This document shows positions 1 to 8,858 of a stretch of DNA of 64,000 bases, one piece after another. The translations under genes were made by a program, and so were the position numbers. The stretch is taken from assembly GCF_030161255.1 (NCBI RefSeq), contig NZ_BSPX01000009.1, forward strand, positions 1-64,000, in the 5' to 3' direction. The DNA comes from Zoogloea oryzae (GTDB taxonomy: Bacteria > Pseudomonadota > Gammaproteobacteria > Burkholderiales > Rhodocyclaceae). How positions within the stretch are numbered: position 1 is the stretch's first letter; the number at the start of each line of letters is the position of its first letter. Under the pieces are notes generated by a model. It was not told the origin of the DNA. It made no database searches and saw only the letters and a list, made by a program, of their open reading frames with translations.

Positions 1-279
1 GCAACCGCAGGCAGCGGCTGTTTCTGTTTCTTCCTTGGCATAACCATTCCTTTCCGGGACTACGTTATGCCTCAAACACAAAAATTCGGACAGGCTCCCA
101 AAGGTGAACCCGTTCATCTCCGACATGAACTCGCTCCACCCGGGGCCCGGCACACCACGCCCGCATCCCCGCGCGCCCCGCATCGGTGTAGGGTGCGCCC
201 CCTTGAACCACGACACAGCCTTCTGTCTCCGCCGGTTTTACCCTTGCCGGCGAGACTGTCTTTTGCCGGAGCTTCTGAA

Positions 280-1599
280 ATGAAACGCCCTCTTGCTCTC
301 CTCGCCACCGTGCCGCTGCTGCTGTGGGGGATCTTCGTGATGCCGGATGTCATCGCCTCGGCCAAGGGGCCGTGGGATTGGCGCCGCGCGCTCATCATCG
401 CCTCGGGCATCCTCGCCCTGTGGTGGATGAGCGCCGGCATGGTGCTGGCCGCGCGGCTGCCGCGGGTCGAGCAGTTCTTTGGCGGGCTGGACCGCCTGTA
501 CCGCCTCCACAAGCACGTGGGTATCGGCGCCGGGGTGATCGTGTTCACCCACTGGATGCTCGAATGGCTGCCCAAGAACCTCGCCAAGGCCGGGCTGATC
601 GCCCGCCCGGCCCGCGGCCCGCGCGGGCCCAAGGGGCCGGAGGATTTCTGGATCGACATCGCCAAGGACGTGGGCGAATGGGCCGGCTACATCCTGCTGG
701 CGATGGTGGTGATCGCCCTGCTGCGGCGCATCCCCTACCGCTACTTCCGCTGGGTGCACAAGCTGTTTCCGCTGGTCTTCATCGCCGGGGCCTTTCACGG
801 CCTGATGCTGATGCCGGCCGACTTCTGGCTGCAGCCCCTGGGCTGGCTCACCGCCTTCATGGCCACCCTGGGCGTGGTGCCGGCGGTGATGGCGCTCACC
901 GGGCGGATCGGCGTGCGCCGGCGGGTCGAGGCTGCGGTCGAGGCCGTCACCCGCCACCCGGACGGAGTGCTGGAAGTCGTCTGCCGCCCCGCTGCCGCGT
1001 GGCCCGGACACCAGTCTGGCCAGTGCGTGCTGGCGGATTTCGGCCCGGCGGGCGAGGGCGCCCATCCCTTCACCGTGGCCAGCGCCTGGAACCCGGCGGA
1101 CGGCCGCATCATCCTCGCCATCAAGCCCCTGGGCGACTACACCCGGGCGCTGCCGGGGCGGGTGGCGGTGGGCCAGACGATCCGCCTCGAAGGGCCCTAC
1201 GGCGGCTTCACCTTCAATGCCACGCAGGGCGACACCAGCCAGGTGTGGGTGGCCGGCGGCATCGGCGTCACGCCCTTCATCGCCCGCCTGCAGGAACTCG
1301 CCGCCCGGGGCGGCACCCGCGCGCCGGTGGATTTCTTCTACAGCACTGCGGATGCCCGGCCGGGCTACGCGGCCGACATGCCGGCCCTGTGCGCCGACGC
1401 CGGGGTGCGCCTGCACCGCCGCCACACTGGCGAAGCCGGCCCGCTGCCCGCCGAAGAGGTGGCCGCCTGCCTCAAGCCCGGCCAGACGGTATGGTTCTGC
1501 GGCCCGGCGGCGTGGGGCGAAAGCCTCGCCGAGCACCTCACCACGGCCGGCCTGCTCAAGCCGGCGTGCTTTCATCGGGAGCTGTTCGACTTCCGCTGA
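280..1599 (+). CDS. Ferric reductase-like transmembrane flavocytochrome
   Basis: A 439-residue membrane oxidoreductase. The first ~220 residues hold several hydrophobic segments and histidines typical of the haem-binding ferric reductase domain (HKHVG, FTHW near residues 75-95; FHGL near 170). The C-terminal half is a ferredoxin-reductase module: HPFTVAS (FAD contact, near 262) and GGIGVTPF (NAD(P)H contact, near 325). It likely passes electrons from NAD(P)H through FAD to membrane haem and an outer acceptor such as ferric iron. An open frame runs upstream to 67, but the ATG at 280 has a GGAG eight bases ahead and begins a membrane-like N-terminus, so I start there. The exact substrate is unknown. 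Confidence 0.82.
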   Translation: MKRPLALLATVPLLLWGIFVMPDVIASAKGPWDWRRALIIASGILALWWMSAGMVLAARLPRVEQFFGGLDRLYRLHKHVGIGAGVIVFTHWMLEWLPKNLAKAGLIARPARGPRGPKGPEDFWIDIAKDVGEWAGYILLAMVVIALLRRIPYRYFRWVHKLFPLVFIAGAFHGLMLMPADFWLQPLGWLTAFMATLGVVPAVMALTGRIGVRRRVEAAVEAVTRHPDGVLEVVCRPAAAWPGHQSGQCVLADFGPAGEGAHPFTVASAWNPADGRIILAIKPLGDYTRALPGRVAVGQTIRLEGPYGGFTFNATQGDTSQVWVAGGIGVTPFIARLQELAARGGTRAPVDFFYSTADARPGYAADMPALCADAGVRLHRRHTGEAGPLPAEEVAACLKPGQTVWFCGPAAWGESLAEHLTTAGLLKPACFHRELFDFR

Positions 1600-1627
1600 G
1601 GTGTCCAGCCGCGACTGTCCCGCGGAT

Positions 1628-1666
1628 AAAAAAAAGAGGGGGCACCTCGGCCGGGGCGCCCCCTCT
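1628..1666 (-). terminator. Intrinsic terminator of katG
   Basis: Nine-base stem (1635-1643 pairing with 1658-1666) followed, on the minus strand, by a run of eight T. It lies 18 bases beyond the katG stop codon and also separates it from the convergent ferric reductase gene. Confidence 0.85.
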
Positions 1667-1683
1667 GCGTTTGCCCGCCGGGA

Positions 1684-3873
1684 TCAGGCGAGGTCGAAGC
1701 GGTCGAGGTTCATCACCTTGGTCCAGGCGGCCACGAAGTCGCGCACGAAAGTTTCCTTCGCGTCGTCGCTGGCGTACACCTCGGCCAGCGCCCGCAGCTG
1801 CGAGTTGGAGCCGAACACCAGATCGACGACGGTGCCGGTCCATTTGAGCTCGCCGGTGGCCCGGTCGCGGCCTTCGAGCACGCCTTCGGTGGCGGACTTC
1901 TGCCACCGAGTGCCCATGTCGAGCAGATTCACGAAGAAATCATTGGAGAGGGTTTCGGGCCGGCTGGTGAAGACGCCGTGGGCCGAGTGGTCGAAGTTGG
2001 CGCCAAGGGCACGCATCCCGCCGATCAGCACCGTCATCTCCGGGGCGGTCAGGGTGAGGAGCTGGGCCTTGTCGATGAGCAGCTCGGCGGCGGCGCCTTC
2101 GAGGCCCTTGCGCACGTAGTTGCGGAAGCCGTCCGCAGCGGGCTCGAGCACCGCGAAGGAGGCCACGTCGGTCTGGTCCTGCGAGGCGTCCATCCGGCCC
2201 GGGGCGAAGGGCACGCTCACGTCGAAGCCGGCCTTCTTGGCGGCGGCTTCGATGGCGGCGCTGCCACCAAGCACGATCAGGTCGGCGAGGGAAATCTTCT
2301 TGCCGCCCTGGGCGCTGTTGAACTCGGCCTGGATGCCCTCGAGGGTGGCGAGCACCTGGGCCAGTTCGGCCGGCTGATTGACCGCCCAGTCCTTCTGCGG
2401 GGCGAGGCGGATGCGCGCACCGTTCGCGCCGCCGCGCTTGTCGCTGCCGCGGAAGGTGGAGGCCGACGCCCAGGCGGTGGTGACGAGCTGGGAGATCGAC
2501 AGCCCGGATCCGAGCAGTCTGGCCTTGAGGGCGGCGATGTCCTGCTCATCGACGAGCGGGTGATCGACGGCCGGCACCGGGTCTTGCCAGATCAGGGTTT
2601 CCTTGGGCACCAGCGGGCCGAGGTAGCGGGCGATCGGGCCCATGTCCCGGTGGGTGAGCTTGAACCAGGCGCGGGCGAAGGCGTCGGCGAACTGGTCCGG
2701 GTTCTCCAGGAAGCGTCGGGAGATCTTCTCGTAGGCCGGGTCGAAGCGCAGGGCGAGGTCGGTGGTGAGCATCGCCGGGGCGTGGCGTTTGGCCGGGTCG
2801 TGGGCGTCGGGCACGGTGTCGGCGCCCGCGCCTTCCTTCGGCTTCCATTGGTGGGCGCCGGCCGGGCTCTTGGTGAGCTCCCATTCGTAGCCGAAGAGGT
2901 TCGAGAAGAAGTTGTTGCTCCAGCGGGTGGGGGTGGTCGTCCAGGTGACTTCGAGCCCGCTGCTGATGGTGTCGCCGCCCTTGCCGCTGCCATAGGTGCT
3001 GGCCCAGCCGAAGCCCTGCTGCTCGATGCCTGCGGCTTCGGGTTCGGGGCCGACGAGGCTGGCGTCACCCGCGCCGTGGGTCTTGCCGAAGGTGTGGCCG
3101 CCAGCGATGAGGGCCACGGTTTCCTCGTCGTCCATCGCCATGCGGGCAAAGGTTTCGCGGATGTCGCGGGCGGCGGCGAGCGGGTCGGGGTTGCCGTTGG
3201 GGCCTTCCGGGTTCACGTAGATCAGGCCCATCTGCACGGCGGCGAGGGGGTTCTCCAGGTCGCGGTCGCCGGTGTAGCGCTGGTCGTCGAGCCACTTGCG
3301 CTCGGCGCCCCAGTATACGTCCTCTTCGGGTTCCCAGATGTCCTCGCGGCCGCCGGCAAAGCCGAAGGTCTTGAAGCCCATGGATTCGAGGGCCACGTTG
3401 CCGGTGAGGATCATCAGGTCGGCCCACGAGATATTGCGGCCGTACTTCTGCTTGATCGGCCACAGCAGGCGGCGCGCCTTGTCGAGGTTGACGTTGTCGG
3501 GCCAGCTGTTGAGGGGCGCGAAGCGCTGGTTGCCGGTGCCCGCGCCGCCGCGGCCGTCGCTCACCCGGTAGGTGCCGGCGCTGTGCCAGGCCATCCGCAC
3601 GAAGAGCGGGCCGTAGTGGCCGAAGTCGGCGGGCCACCAATCCTGCGAGTCGGTCATCAGGGCGTGGAGATCCTTGATGAGGGCGTCCAGGTCGAGCTGC
3701 TTGAAGGCTTCGGCGTAGTTGAAGTCCGCGCCCATCGGGTCGGACTTGGCGGAGTGCTGGTGGAGGATGCCCAGCTTGAGCTGGTTGGGCCACCAGTCGG
3801 CATTCGACGGGGCGCCGGCGGTGGTGTGCTTGCGGACGTCGCCCGAGAACGGGCATTTGGATTCGGCGGACAT
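1684..3873 (-). CDS. katG: Catalase-peroxidase KatG
   Basis: Bifunctional haem enzyme that destroys hydrogen peroxide (catalase) and oxidises small donors (peroxidase). The 729-residue length is normal for the family. Visible signatures: the distal haem pocket RMAWHSAGTYR with the catalytic Arg, Trp and His, and the proximal haem-ligand motif GGHTFGKTHG. The second, degenerate peroxidase domain forms the C-terminal half (from about residue 430). The ATG at 3873 is preceded by GGAGAA at good spacing; an in-frame ATG 33 bases upstream lacks this and is not favoured. Transcribed alone, with its own terminator. An oxidative stress regulon is likely but no operator was identified. Confidence 0.97.
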   Translation of the reverse strand: MSAESKCPFSGDVRKHTTAGAPSNADWWPNQLKLGILHQHSAKSDPMGADFNYAEAFKQLDLDALIKDLHALMTDSQDWWPADFGHYGPLFVRMAWHSAGTYRVSDGRGGAGTGNQRFAPLNSWPDNVNLDKARRLLWPIKQKYGRNISWADLMILTGNVALESMGFKTFGFAGGREDIWEPEEDVYWGAERKWLDDQRYTGDRDLENPLAAVQMGLIYVNPEGPNGNPDPLAAARDIRETFARMAMDDEETVALIAGGHTFGKTHGAGDASLVGPEPEAAGIEQQGFGWASTYGSGKGGDTISSGLEVTWTTTPTRWSNNFFSNLFGYEWELTKSPAGAHQWKPKEGAGADTVPDAHDPAKRHAPAMLTTDLALRFDPAYEKISRRFLENPDQFADAFARAWFKLTHRDMGPIARYLGPLVPKETLIWQDPVPAVDHPLVDEQDIAALKARLLGSGLSISQLVTTAWASASTFRGSDKRGGANGARIRLAPQKDWAVNQPAELAQVLATLEGIQAEFNSAQGGKKISLADLIVLGGSAAIEAAAKKAGFDVSVPFAPGRMDASQDQTDVASFAVLEPAADGFRNYVRKGLEGAAAELLIDKAQLLTLTAPEMTVLIGGMRALGANFDHSAHGVFTSRPETLSNDFFVNLLDMGTRWQKSATEGVLEGRDRATGELKWTGTVVDLVFGSNSQLRALAEVYASDDAKETFVRDFVAAWTKVMNLDRFDLA

Positions 3874-4014
3874 ATTCTTCTCCTCGGCGTGTTGTTTGCG
3901 GGCCACGGGTTGACCGTCAAGCCCAGTCTAGGGTTTCGCGCCAGGACGGACCAATTGCATTTGGCGATGGTGGTCATAGGGGCGGCAAGGGAGAGGGCGT
4001 GCGTCCTGTGCGAC

Positions 4015-5004
4015 TCAGGGCGCGCCGCCCGCAGCACCTTGCGTCGCGCGCCCTGTCCAGGCTTGTGCGGCGCTGCGCAGTTCGGTGTCGCTCAGCACGT
4101 ATGTCTGGTTGTCCTGCAGGCGCGCCAGCGCGAGGTCGATGAAGGCCCGGACCCGTTTGGGCTGCGCGGCGCGGCTGCCGTAGTAAAGGTGCACGCCGAT
4201 GTGCGCGCTGACCTGCGGTAGCAGCACGGGCACCAGCCGCCCGGCGCGCAGGTGCCCGGCGACCGAGAAGGCCGCCAGCTGCCCGATCACCTGGCCGGCC
4301 AGCACGGCCTGGATTTCCAGCTCGGTGTCGTTGGTCGAGAGCGCGGGCTGGATCGATCGGTGCTCGAGCTTGCCATCGATCGTGAGGTACCACGGCGAAA
4401 CCTTGCCGGTGGCGGGGTGGCGAAAGACGCTGCAGCGGTGCGACGCCAGATCGTCCACCGTGGCAGGAACGCCGTGGCGCTCGAAATAGCCCGGCGCGCC
4501 GCACACGATCATCTGCACCGGGAACAGCTGGCGGCCGATCACGCCCTCGTCGGGCGAGGCCCCGATGCGAAAGCCCACGTCTGCGCGATCCAGAACCCAG
4601 TTGCCGATGCCGTCGTCGAGCTGCACGTCGGGCTGGATGTCGGGATGGCTGCGGCAGAACTCGTCGAGCAGCGGCATCAGGATGGGGGCGAACGACGAGC
4701 GCGGACCGACGATGCGCAGCGGGCCGGCAATCTCGTCCTTCGCCTCGCGCGCCACCCGCAGGGCCCGATCCAGTGCTGCCAGCGCGGGCTGGGTGTTTTC
4801 GAGGAAGTGCTGTCCCTCCTCGGTCAGCGCCAGGCGCCGGGTGGTCCGGTGCAGCAGCCGGACCCCGAGGTGCCGCTCGAGCTGGGCGATCGCCTGGCTG
4901 GCCGCCTGTGGGGTGACGCCTTGAGCGATCGCCGCGCGCCGGATGCTGCCCAGCTCGACGGCCTTGGAAAAGGTGGCAATGGCGCGGAACTCATTGATCG
5001 GCAT
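4015..5004 (-). CDS. LysR-family transcriptional regulator
   Basis: 329 residues. The N-terminal 60 residues form the LysR winged helix-turn-helix (AAIAQGVTPQAASQAIAQLE around 24-43), followed by a periplasmic-binding-protein-like effector domain (from about 90). The gene is divergent from the SDR/aldo-keto reductase run beginning at 5247, the usual arrangement for a LysR protein that controls its neighbour, so it probably regulates that run. The inducer is unknown. The start has GGCGGAGAAG just upstream. Confidence 0.88.
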   Translation of the reverse strand: MPINEFRAIATFSKAVELGSIRRAAIAQGVTPQAASQAIAQLERHLGVRLLHRTTRRLALTEEGQHFLENTQPALAALDRALRVAREAKDEIAGPLRIVGPRSSFAPILMPLLDEFCRSHPDIQPDVQLDDGIGNWVLDRADVGFRIGASPDEGVIGRQLFPVQMIVCGAPGYFERHGVPATVDDLASHRCSVFRHPATGKVSPWYLTIDGKLEHRSIQPALSTNDTELEIQAVLAGQVIGQLAAFSVAGHLRAGRLVPVLLPQVSAHIGVHLYYGSRAAQPKRVRAFIDLALARLQDNQTYVLSDTELRSAAQAWTGRATQGAAGGAP

Positions 5005-5246
5005 ACGTCTTCTCCGCCTGCGGGGTGTTCTGGATGAACGCCAGTATCAATTTTTAGTTGCTACTGGTGCAAGCCTGAATGCGCTATTCGATTGCAATGT
5101 CGCCCCGTAGAGTGAGACGCCATGAACACCGCAACCGCAACCCACTCGGCACGCCGCACCCATCGGGGCGCCGTGCCGATGCGGATGGGCGTGGCGTGCG
5201 CCATCGCCAGGGGCGCCTGGCTGACGGCTGATCGGGGGAGGTCAGA
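5005..5246. promoter_or_regulatory. Divergent intergenic region between lysR and SDR operon
   Basis: 242 bases between two outward-facing genes, expected to hold both promoters and the LysR binding site. The stretch 5045-5100 is notably A/T-rich compared with its surroundings, as promoters in high-GC genomes often are. I could not fix a T-N11-A site with confidence. Confidence 0.45.
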
Positions 5247-5250
5247 ATGA
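5122..5250 (+). CDS. Possible 42-residue leader peptide
   Basis: A short frame begins at ATG 5122 and ends in TGA at 5248-5250, overlapping the ATG of the SDR gene (5247) in an ATGA arrangement, which would allow translational coupling. The peptide is basic (many Arg and His) and matches no family known to me. The ribosome binding site is weak. It may be only a chance open frame in the leader. Confidence 0.2.
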   Translation: MNTATATHSARRTHRGAVPMRMGVACAIARGAWLTADRGRSE

Positions 5251-6086
5251 AGGAAGTCATTGTTGTCGTGGGGGCCGGCAAGATCGGCCAGGCCATTGCG
5301 CGGCGGGTCGGGGCGGGCAAGCGTGTGCTCCTCGCCAGCCTGCATGAACAGCAGGCGGAAGAGGCCGCGCGCCAGTTTCACGATGCCGGCTTCGACGCCA
5401 GCGCGGCGGCGGTCGATATCGCGTCGCGGGCGTCGGTTCAGGCGCTCGTCGAGGCGGCTTGCGCCCTTGGCCCGGTTTCCGGGCTGATCCAGGCGGCGGG
5501 GGTGTCTCCGTCGCAGGCCTCGATCGAGACGATTCTTCGGGTCGACCTGTACGGAACCGCGCTGGTGCTGGCCCGGTTCGGCGAAGTGATCGCCCCCGGC
5601 GGCGCGGGGATCGTCATCTCGTCGCAGTCGGGCCACCGCTTGCCTGCCCTGACGCCCGAGCAGGACCGGGCGCTGGCGATGACGCCGGTGGAGGCGTTGC
5701 TGCAGCTCGACTTTCTGCTGCCCGGCGCCGTGCGGGACACGCTGCACGCGTACCAGCTTTCAAAGCGTGGCAATGCGCTGCGCGTGATGGCCGAAGCGGT
5801 GACGTGGGGCCAGCGCGGCGCGCGCCTCAACACCATCAGCCCCGGCATCGTCATCACGCCGCTGGCCAACGATGAGCTCAGTGGCCCCCGCGGCGCCGGC
5901 TACCGCCGAATGATCGAAGGCTGCCCGGTCGGCCGGGCAGGTACGCCGGACGAAATCGCGCAGCTCGCAGCGCTGCTGATGGGGCCCGACGGCGGCTTCA
6001 TCACCGGTAGCGACTTTCTCATCGACGGCGGCGTGACCGCCTCCTACAAGTTCGGCCCCCTGGCGCCCGATGCGCCGCAAGCGTGA
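5247..6086 (+). CDS. Short-chain dehydrogenase/reductase (SDR)
   Basis: A 279-residue NAD(P)-dependent oxidoreductase. It shows the Rossmann glycine motif GAGKIGQAIA at residues 9-18, a Ser-rich catalytic strand (ISSQSG, near 130) and the catalytic YQLSK (Y-x3-K) near 171. It carries the C-terminal SDR signature TGSDFLIDGGVT. First main gene of the run divergent from lysR; GGGGGAGG precedes the start. Substrate not predictable from sequence. Confidence 0.88.
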   Translation: MKEVIVVVGAGKIGQAIARRVGAGKRVLLASLHEQQAEEAARQFHDAGFDASAAAVDIASRASVQALVEAACALGPVSGLIQAAGVSPSQASIETILRVDLYGTALVLARFGEVIAPGGAGIVISSQSGHRLPALTPEQDRALAMTPVEALLQLDFLLPGAVRDTLHAYQLSKRGNALRVMAEAVTWGQRGARLNTISPGIVITPLANDELSGPRGAGYRRMIEGCPVGRAGTPDEIAQLAALLMGPDGGFITGSDFLIDGGVTASYKFGPLAPDAPQA

Positions 6087-6118
6087 ACCCTCGTTCGTCT
6101 CTGTGCAGGAGAACTGCC

Positions 6119-7099
6119 ATGAAAACGCGTGAATTGGGCGCAAGCGGGCTGAAGGTCTCTGCCCTCGGCTTTGGCTGCATGGGCCTCAGCTTCGGCTACG
6201 GCTCGGGCCTCGACCGCCGCTCCGGCGTCCAGATGATCCGCCGGGCGTTTGACCAGGGTGTCACCTTCTTTGACACCGCCGAGGCCTATGGCGCGTTGAA
6301 CGAGGAGATTGTTGGCGAGGCGCTGGCGCCCGTGCGCGATCAGGTGGTCATCGCCACCAAGTTCGGCTTCCGGGAGGGTGACACCGCGCAGGGCCTGGAC
6401 AGCCGCCCCGCGCGTATCCGCGCCGTCGTCGATACGTCGCTGCAGCGCCTGCGCACCGATCACATCGATCTGCTTTATCAGCACCGCGTCGATCCGGACG
6501 TGCCCATCGAAGACGTTGCGGGCACCGTGAAGGCGCTGATTGCCGAAGGCAAGGTGCGGCATTTCGGGCTCTCCGAAGCCGGTGTGGATTCGATCCGCCG
6601 CGCCCACGCGGTGCAGCCGGTGGCGGCCCTGCAGAGCGAGTACTCGCTGTGGTGGCGCGAGCCCGAGCGCGAGATCCTTCCGCTGCTCGAGGCGCTGGGG
6701 ATCGGCCTTGTGCCGTTCAGCCCGCTGGGCAAGGGCTTTCTGACGGGCGCCATCGATGCGGGCACCGCCTTCGCGCCGAACGATTTTCGCAACATCGTGC
6801 CGCGATTCTCGACGCAGGCGCGGCAGGTCAATCAGGCGCTGGTCGACGCGCTCAAGCCCATCGCCGCCGCCCGGGGCGCCACGCCGGCCCAGATCGCGCT
6901 GGCCTGGCTGCTCGCAAAGAAGCCGTGGATCGTCCCGATTCCCGGCACCACCAAGCCGCACCGTCTGGACGAGAACCTCGGCGCGGCTGCCCTCGACATC
7001 GACGCGGACGACCTGCGCCAGATCGAGGGCGCGCTGGACGGCATTGCTGTCGAGGGCGAGCGCTACCCGGCTCATCTGGCGGCGCGCGCCGGCCGCTGA
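6119..7099 (+). CDS. Aldo/keto reductase
   Basis: 326-residue TIM-barrel NADPH-dependent reductase. The family tetrad is visible: Asp and Tyr in FDTAEAYG (about 51-58), Lys in ATKFG (about 80) and His in LLYQHRVDP (about 120). The C-terminal IPGTTK contacts the NADPH phosphate. AGGAG precedes ATG 6119, so the longer frame from 6083 is not used. It follows the SDR gene by 32 bases, consistent with one operon of carbonyl-reducing enzymes. Confidence 0.9.
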   Translation: MKTRELGASGLKVSALGFGCMGLSFGYGSGLDRRSGVQMIRRAFDQGVTFFDTAEAYGALNEEIVGEALAPVRDQVVIATKFGFREGDTAQGLDSRPARIRAVVDTSLQRLRTDHIDLLYQHRVDPDVPIEDVAGTVKALIAEGKVRHFGLSEAGVDSIRRAHAVQPVAALQSEYSLWWREPEREILPLLEALGIGLVPFSPLGKGFLTGAIDAGTAFAPNDFRNIVPRFSTQARQVNQALVDALKPIAAARGATPAQIALAWLLAKKPWIVPIPGTTKPHRLDENLGAAALDIDADDLRQIEGALDGIAVEGERYPAHLAARAGR

Positions 7100-7140
7100 C
7101 GTTCCCGGGCACGCCCCTGCCCAAGAAAGGAGTCCCGATC

Positions 7141-7947
7141 ATGATCAAGTCATTCACCATCGCCGCGCTGGCGGCCGCCGCCCCTGCACAGGCCGCCGAC
7201 GATGCGCTTCTCGCCATCGCGCGCGGGGCAAGCCGGGAAGTCCGGCAGGCGCCGGCGGAGCATTTCACCGGCCAGGTCACCGTCGACATGCTGTCGGTGC
7301 CCTCGGGCGAGCAACGCGGCTCGGCGGGGATGGTCAGCTTTGCCCCCGGTGCGCGCACCGCGTGGCACACCCATCCCCTCGGGCAGACCTTGATCGTGAC
7401 GACGGGCGGCGGGCTCGTGCAGCGCTGGGGCGGGCCGGTCGAGGCGATCCGTCCGGGCGACGTGGTGCACATCGCGCCCGGCGTCAAGCACTGGCATGGC
7501 GCGGGCCCGGGCACTTCGATGACGCACATCGCGATCCAGGAAGCACAGGCCGGTCAGAGCGTGGTGTGGCTCGAGCCGGTGGGCGAGGACGCCTACCCGA
7601 AAGCAGGTGCGCAGGCGGGCGGTGGCGCGGCGCCCTCCCGCGCGCAGCAGCTGATGGGCGATGTGGCGCCGAAGCTCGTGCAGCTCACCGACGACGTGCT
7701 GTTCGGCGATGTCTGGAACCGGCCCGGCCTGTCCAGACGCGACCGCAGCCTCGTCACCGTGAGCGCGCTGATCGCGCTGAATCGTCCCGAGCAGCTGCGC
7801 TCGCACTTGCGCCTTGGCCTGGAGAACGGGCTCACCGAGGGCGAACTCGTCGAGGCGCTGACGCACCTTGCGTTCTACGCCGGATGGCCGAGTGCAGTCT
7901 CGGCCACGGCGGTCGCGCGGGACGCATTCCGTGACGCCCGGCGCTGA
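7141..7947 (+). CDS. Exported cupin-carboxymuconolactone decarboxylase fusion
   Basis: 268 residues. The N-terminus (MIKSFTIAALAAAAPAQAAD) is a plausible signal peptide. Residues ~40-135 form a cupin: WHTHPLGQTLIV and the second motif PGVKHWHGA supply metal-binding histidines. Residues ~160-265 resemble the carboxymuconolactone decarboxylase/AhpD-like all-helical domain (NRPGLSRRDRSLVTVSAL, YAGWPSAVSA). Such fusions often accompany aldo/keto reductases in proteobacterial detoxification operons. AAGGAG precedes the start. The reaction is unknown; the CMD half may have redox or lactone activity. Confidence 0.83.
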   Translation: MIKSFTIAALAAAAPAQAADDALLAIARGASREVRQAPAEHFTGQVTVDMLSVPSGEQRGSAGMVSFAPGARTAWHTHPLGQTLIVTTGGGLVQRWGGPVEAIRPGDVVHIAPGVKHWHGAGPGTSMTHIAIQEAQAGQSVVWLEPVGEDAYPKAGAQAGGGAAPSRAQQLMGDVAPKLVQLTDDVLFGDVWNRPGLSRRDRSLVTVSALIALNRPEQLRSHLRLGLENGLTEGELVEALTHLAFYAGWPSAVSATAVARDAFRDARR

Positions 7948-7996
7948 CACCCTTCCGCCCGCCACCCCTCCGCAAACACAACCCAAGGAGATGCAC

Positions 7997-8848
7997 ATGC
8001 AGTCAGTGACCCTCAACAACGGCGTCCAGATGCCGATCCTCGGCTACGGCGTGTTCCAGATCGCCGACGAAGCCGAATGCGAGCGCTGTGTCGTCGATGC
8101 CGTGCAGGCCGGCTACCGCCTGATCGACACAGCCGCGTCGTACCGCAACGAGGAGGCCGTGGGCAGGGGCCTCCGGCGGTGCGGGGTGCCGCGGGACCAG
8201 CTCTTCGTCACCACCAAGCTGTGGGTCGAGGACGTCGGCTACGCGCGCACCCAGGCGGCCATCGACACCTCGCTGCGACGCCTGGGGCTGGACTATCTGG
8301 ATCTGTACCTCATCCACCAGCCGTATTCCGACGTCCACGGCGCCTGGCGGGCGATGGAGGAGGCGTACCGCGCCGGCAAGTTGCGTGCCATCGGCCTCAG
8401 CAACTTCGAGCCAGACCGGCTGATGGACATCCAGGCGTTCAACGCGATCACGCCGGCGGTCAACCAGATCGAGATCAATCCCTTTCACCAGCACGGCGAA
8501 AGCGTGGACTTCATGCGCTCCCTGGGGGTGCAGCCCGAGGCCTGGGCGCCTTTTGCCGAAGGGCGTAACAACCTCTTCCAGCACCCGCAACTCGTGGCGA
8601 TTGCGGAGCGTCACGGCAAGACGGTCGGCCAGGTGGTGCTGAGATGGCTGGTGCAGCGGGGTGTCGTCACGTTGGCGAAGTCGGTACGGCGAGCGCGCAT
8701 GGAGGAGAACCTCGCGGTCTTTGACTTCGTGTTGCCGGATGAGGATCTGCGGCAGATCGCCGGGCTCGAGACCGGTGTCAGCAGCTTCTTCTCCCATCGC
8801 GATCCGGCGATCGTCAAGTGGATGAGCGAGCGTCGGCTCGATGACTGA
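7997..8848 (+). CDS. Aldo/keto reductase (2,5-diketo-gluconate reductase type)
   Basis: 283 residues. Shows the AKR family signature: LIDTAASYRNEEAVG near residues 40-54, VTTKLW near 73, the LDLYLIHQP strand near 100 carrying the catalytic His, and GLSNFEPDRL. The conserved cofactor segment VTLAKSVRRARMEEN is near 232. AAGGAG lies directly against an ATG at 7991 but six bases from the ATG at 7997, so 7997 is the better start. It belongs to a different AKR subgroup from the gene at 6119, so the two are not recent duplicates. Confidence 0.88.
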   Translation: MQSVTLNNGVQMPILGYGVFQIADEAECERCVVDAVQAGYRLIDTAASYRNEEAVGRGLRRCGVPRDQLFVTTKLWVEDVGYARTQAAIDTSLRRLGLDYLDLYLIHQPYSDVHGAWRAMEEAYRAGKLRAIGLSNFEPDRLMDIQAFNAITPAVNQIEINPFHQHGESVDFMRSLGVQPEAWAPFAEGRNNLFQHPQLVAIAERHGKTVGQVVLRWLVQRGVVTLAKSVRRARMEENLAVFDFVLPDEDLRQIAGLETGVSSFFSHRDPAIVKWMSERRLDD

Positions 8849-8858
8849 GGCGTCGCCC

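Noticed and set aside
1978..4221. A 747-codon open frame opposite katG
   Set aside because: Antisense shadow of katG with biased composition and no domain.
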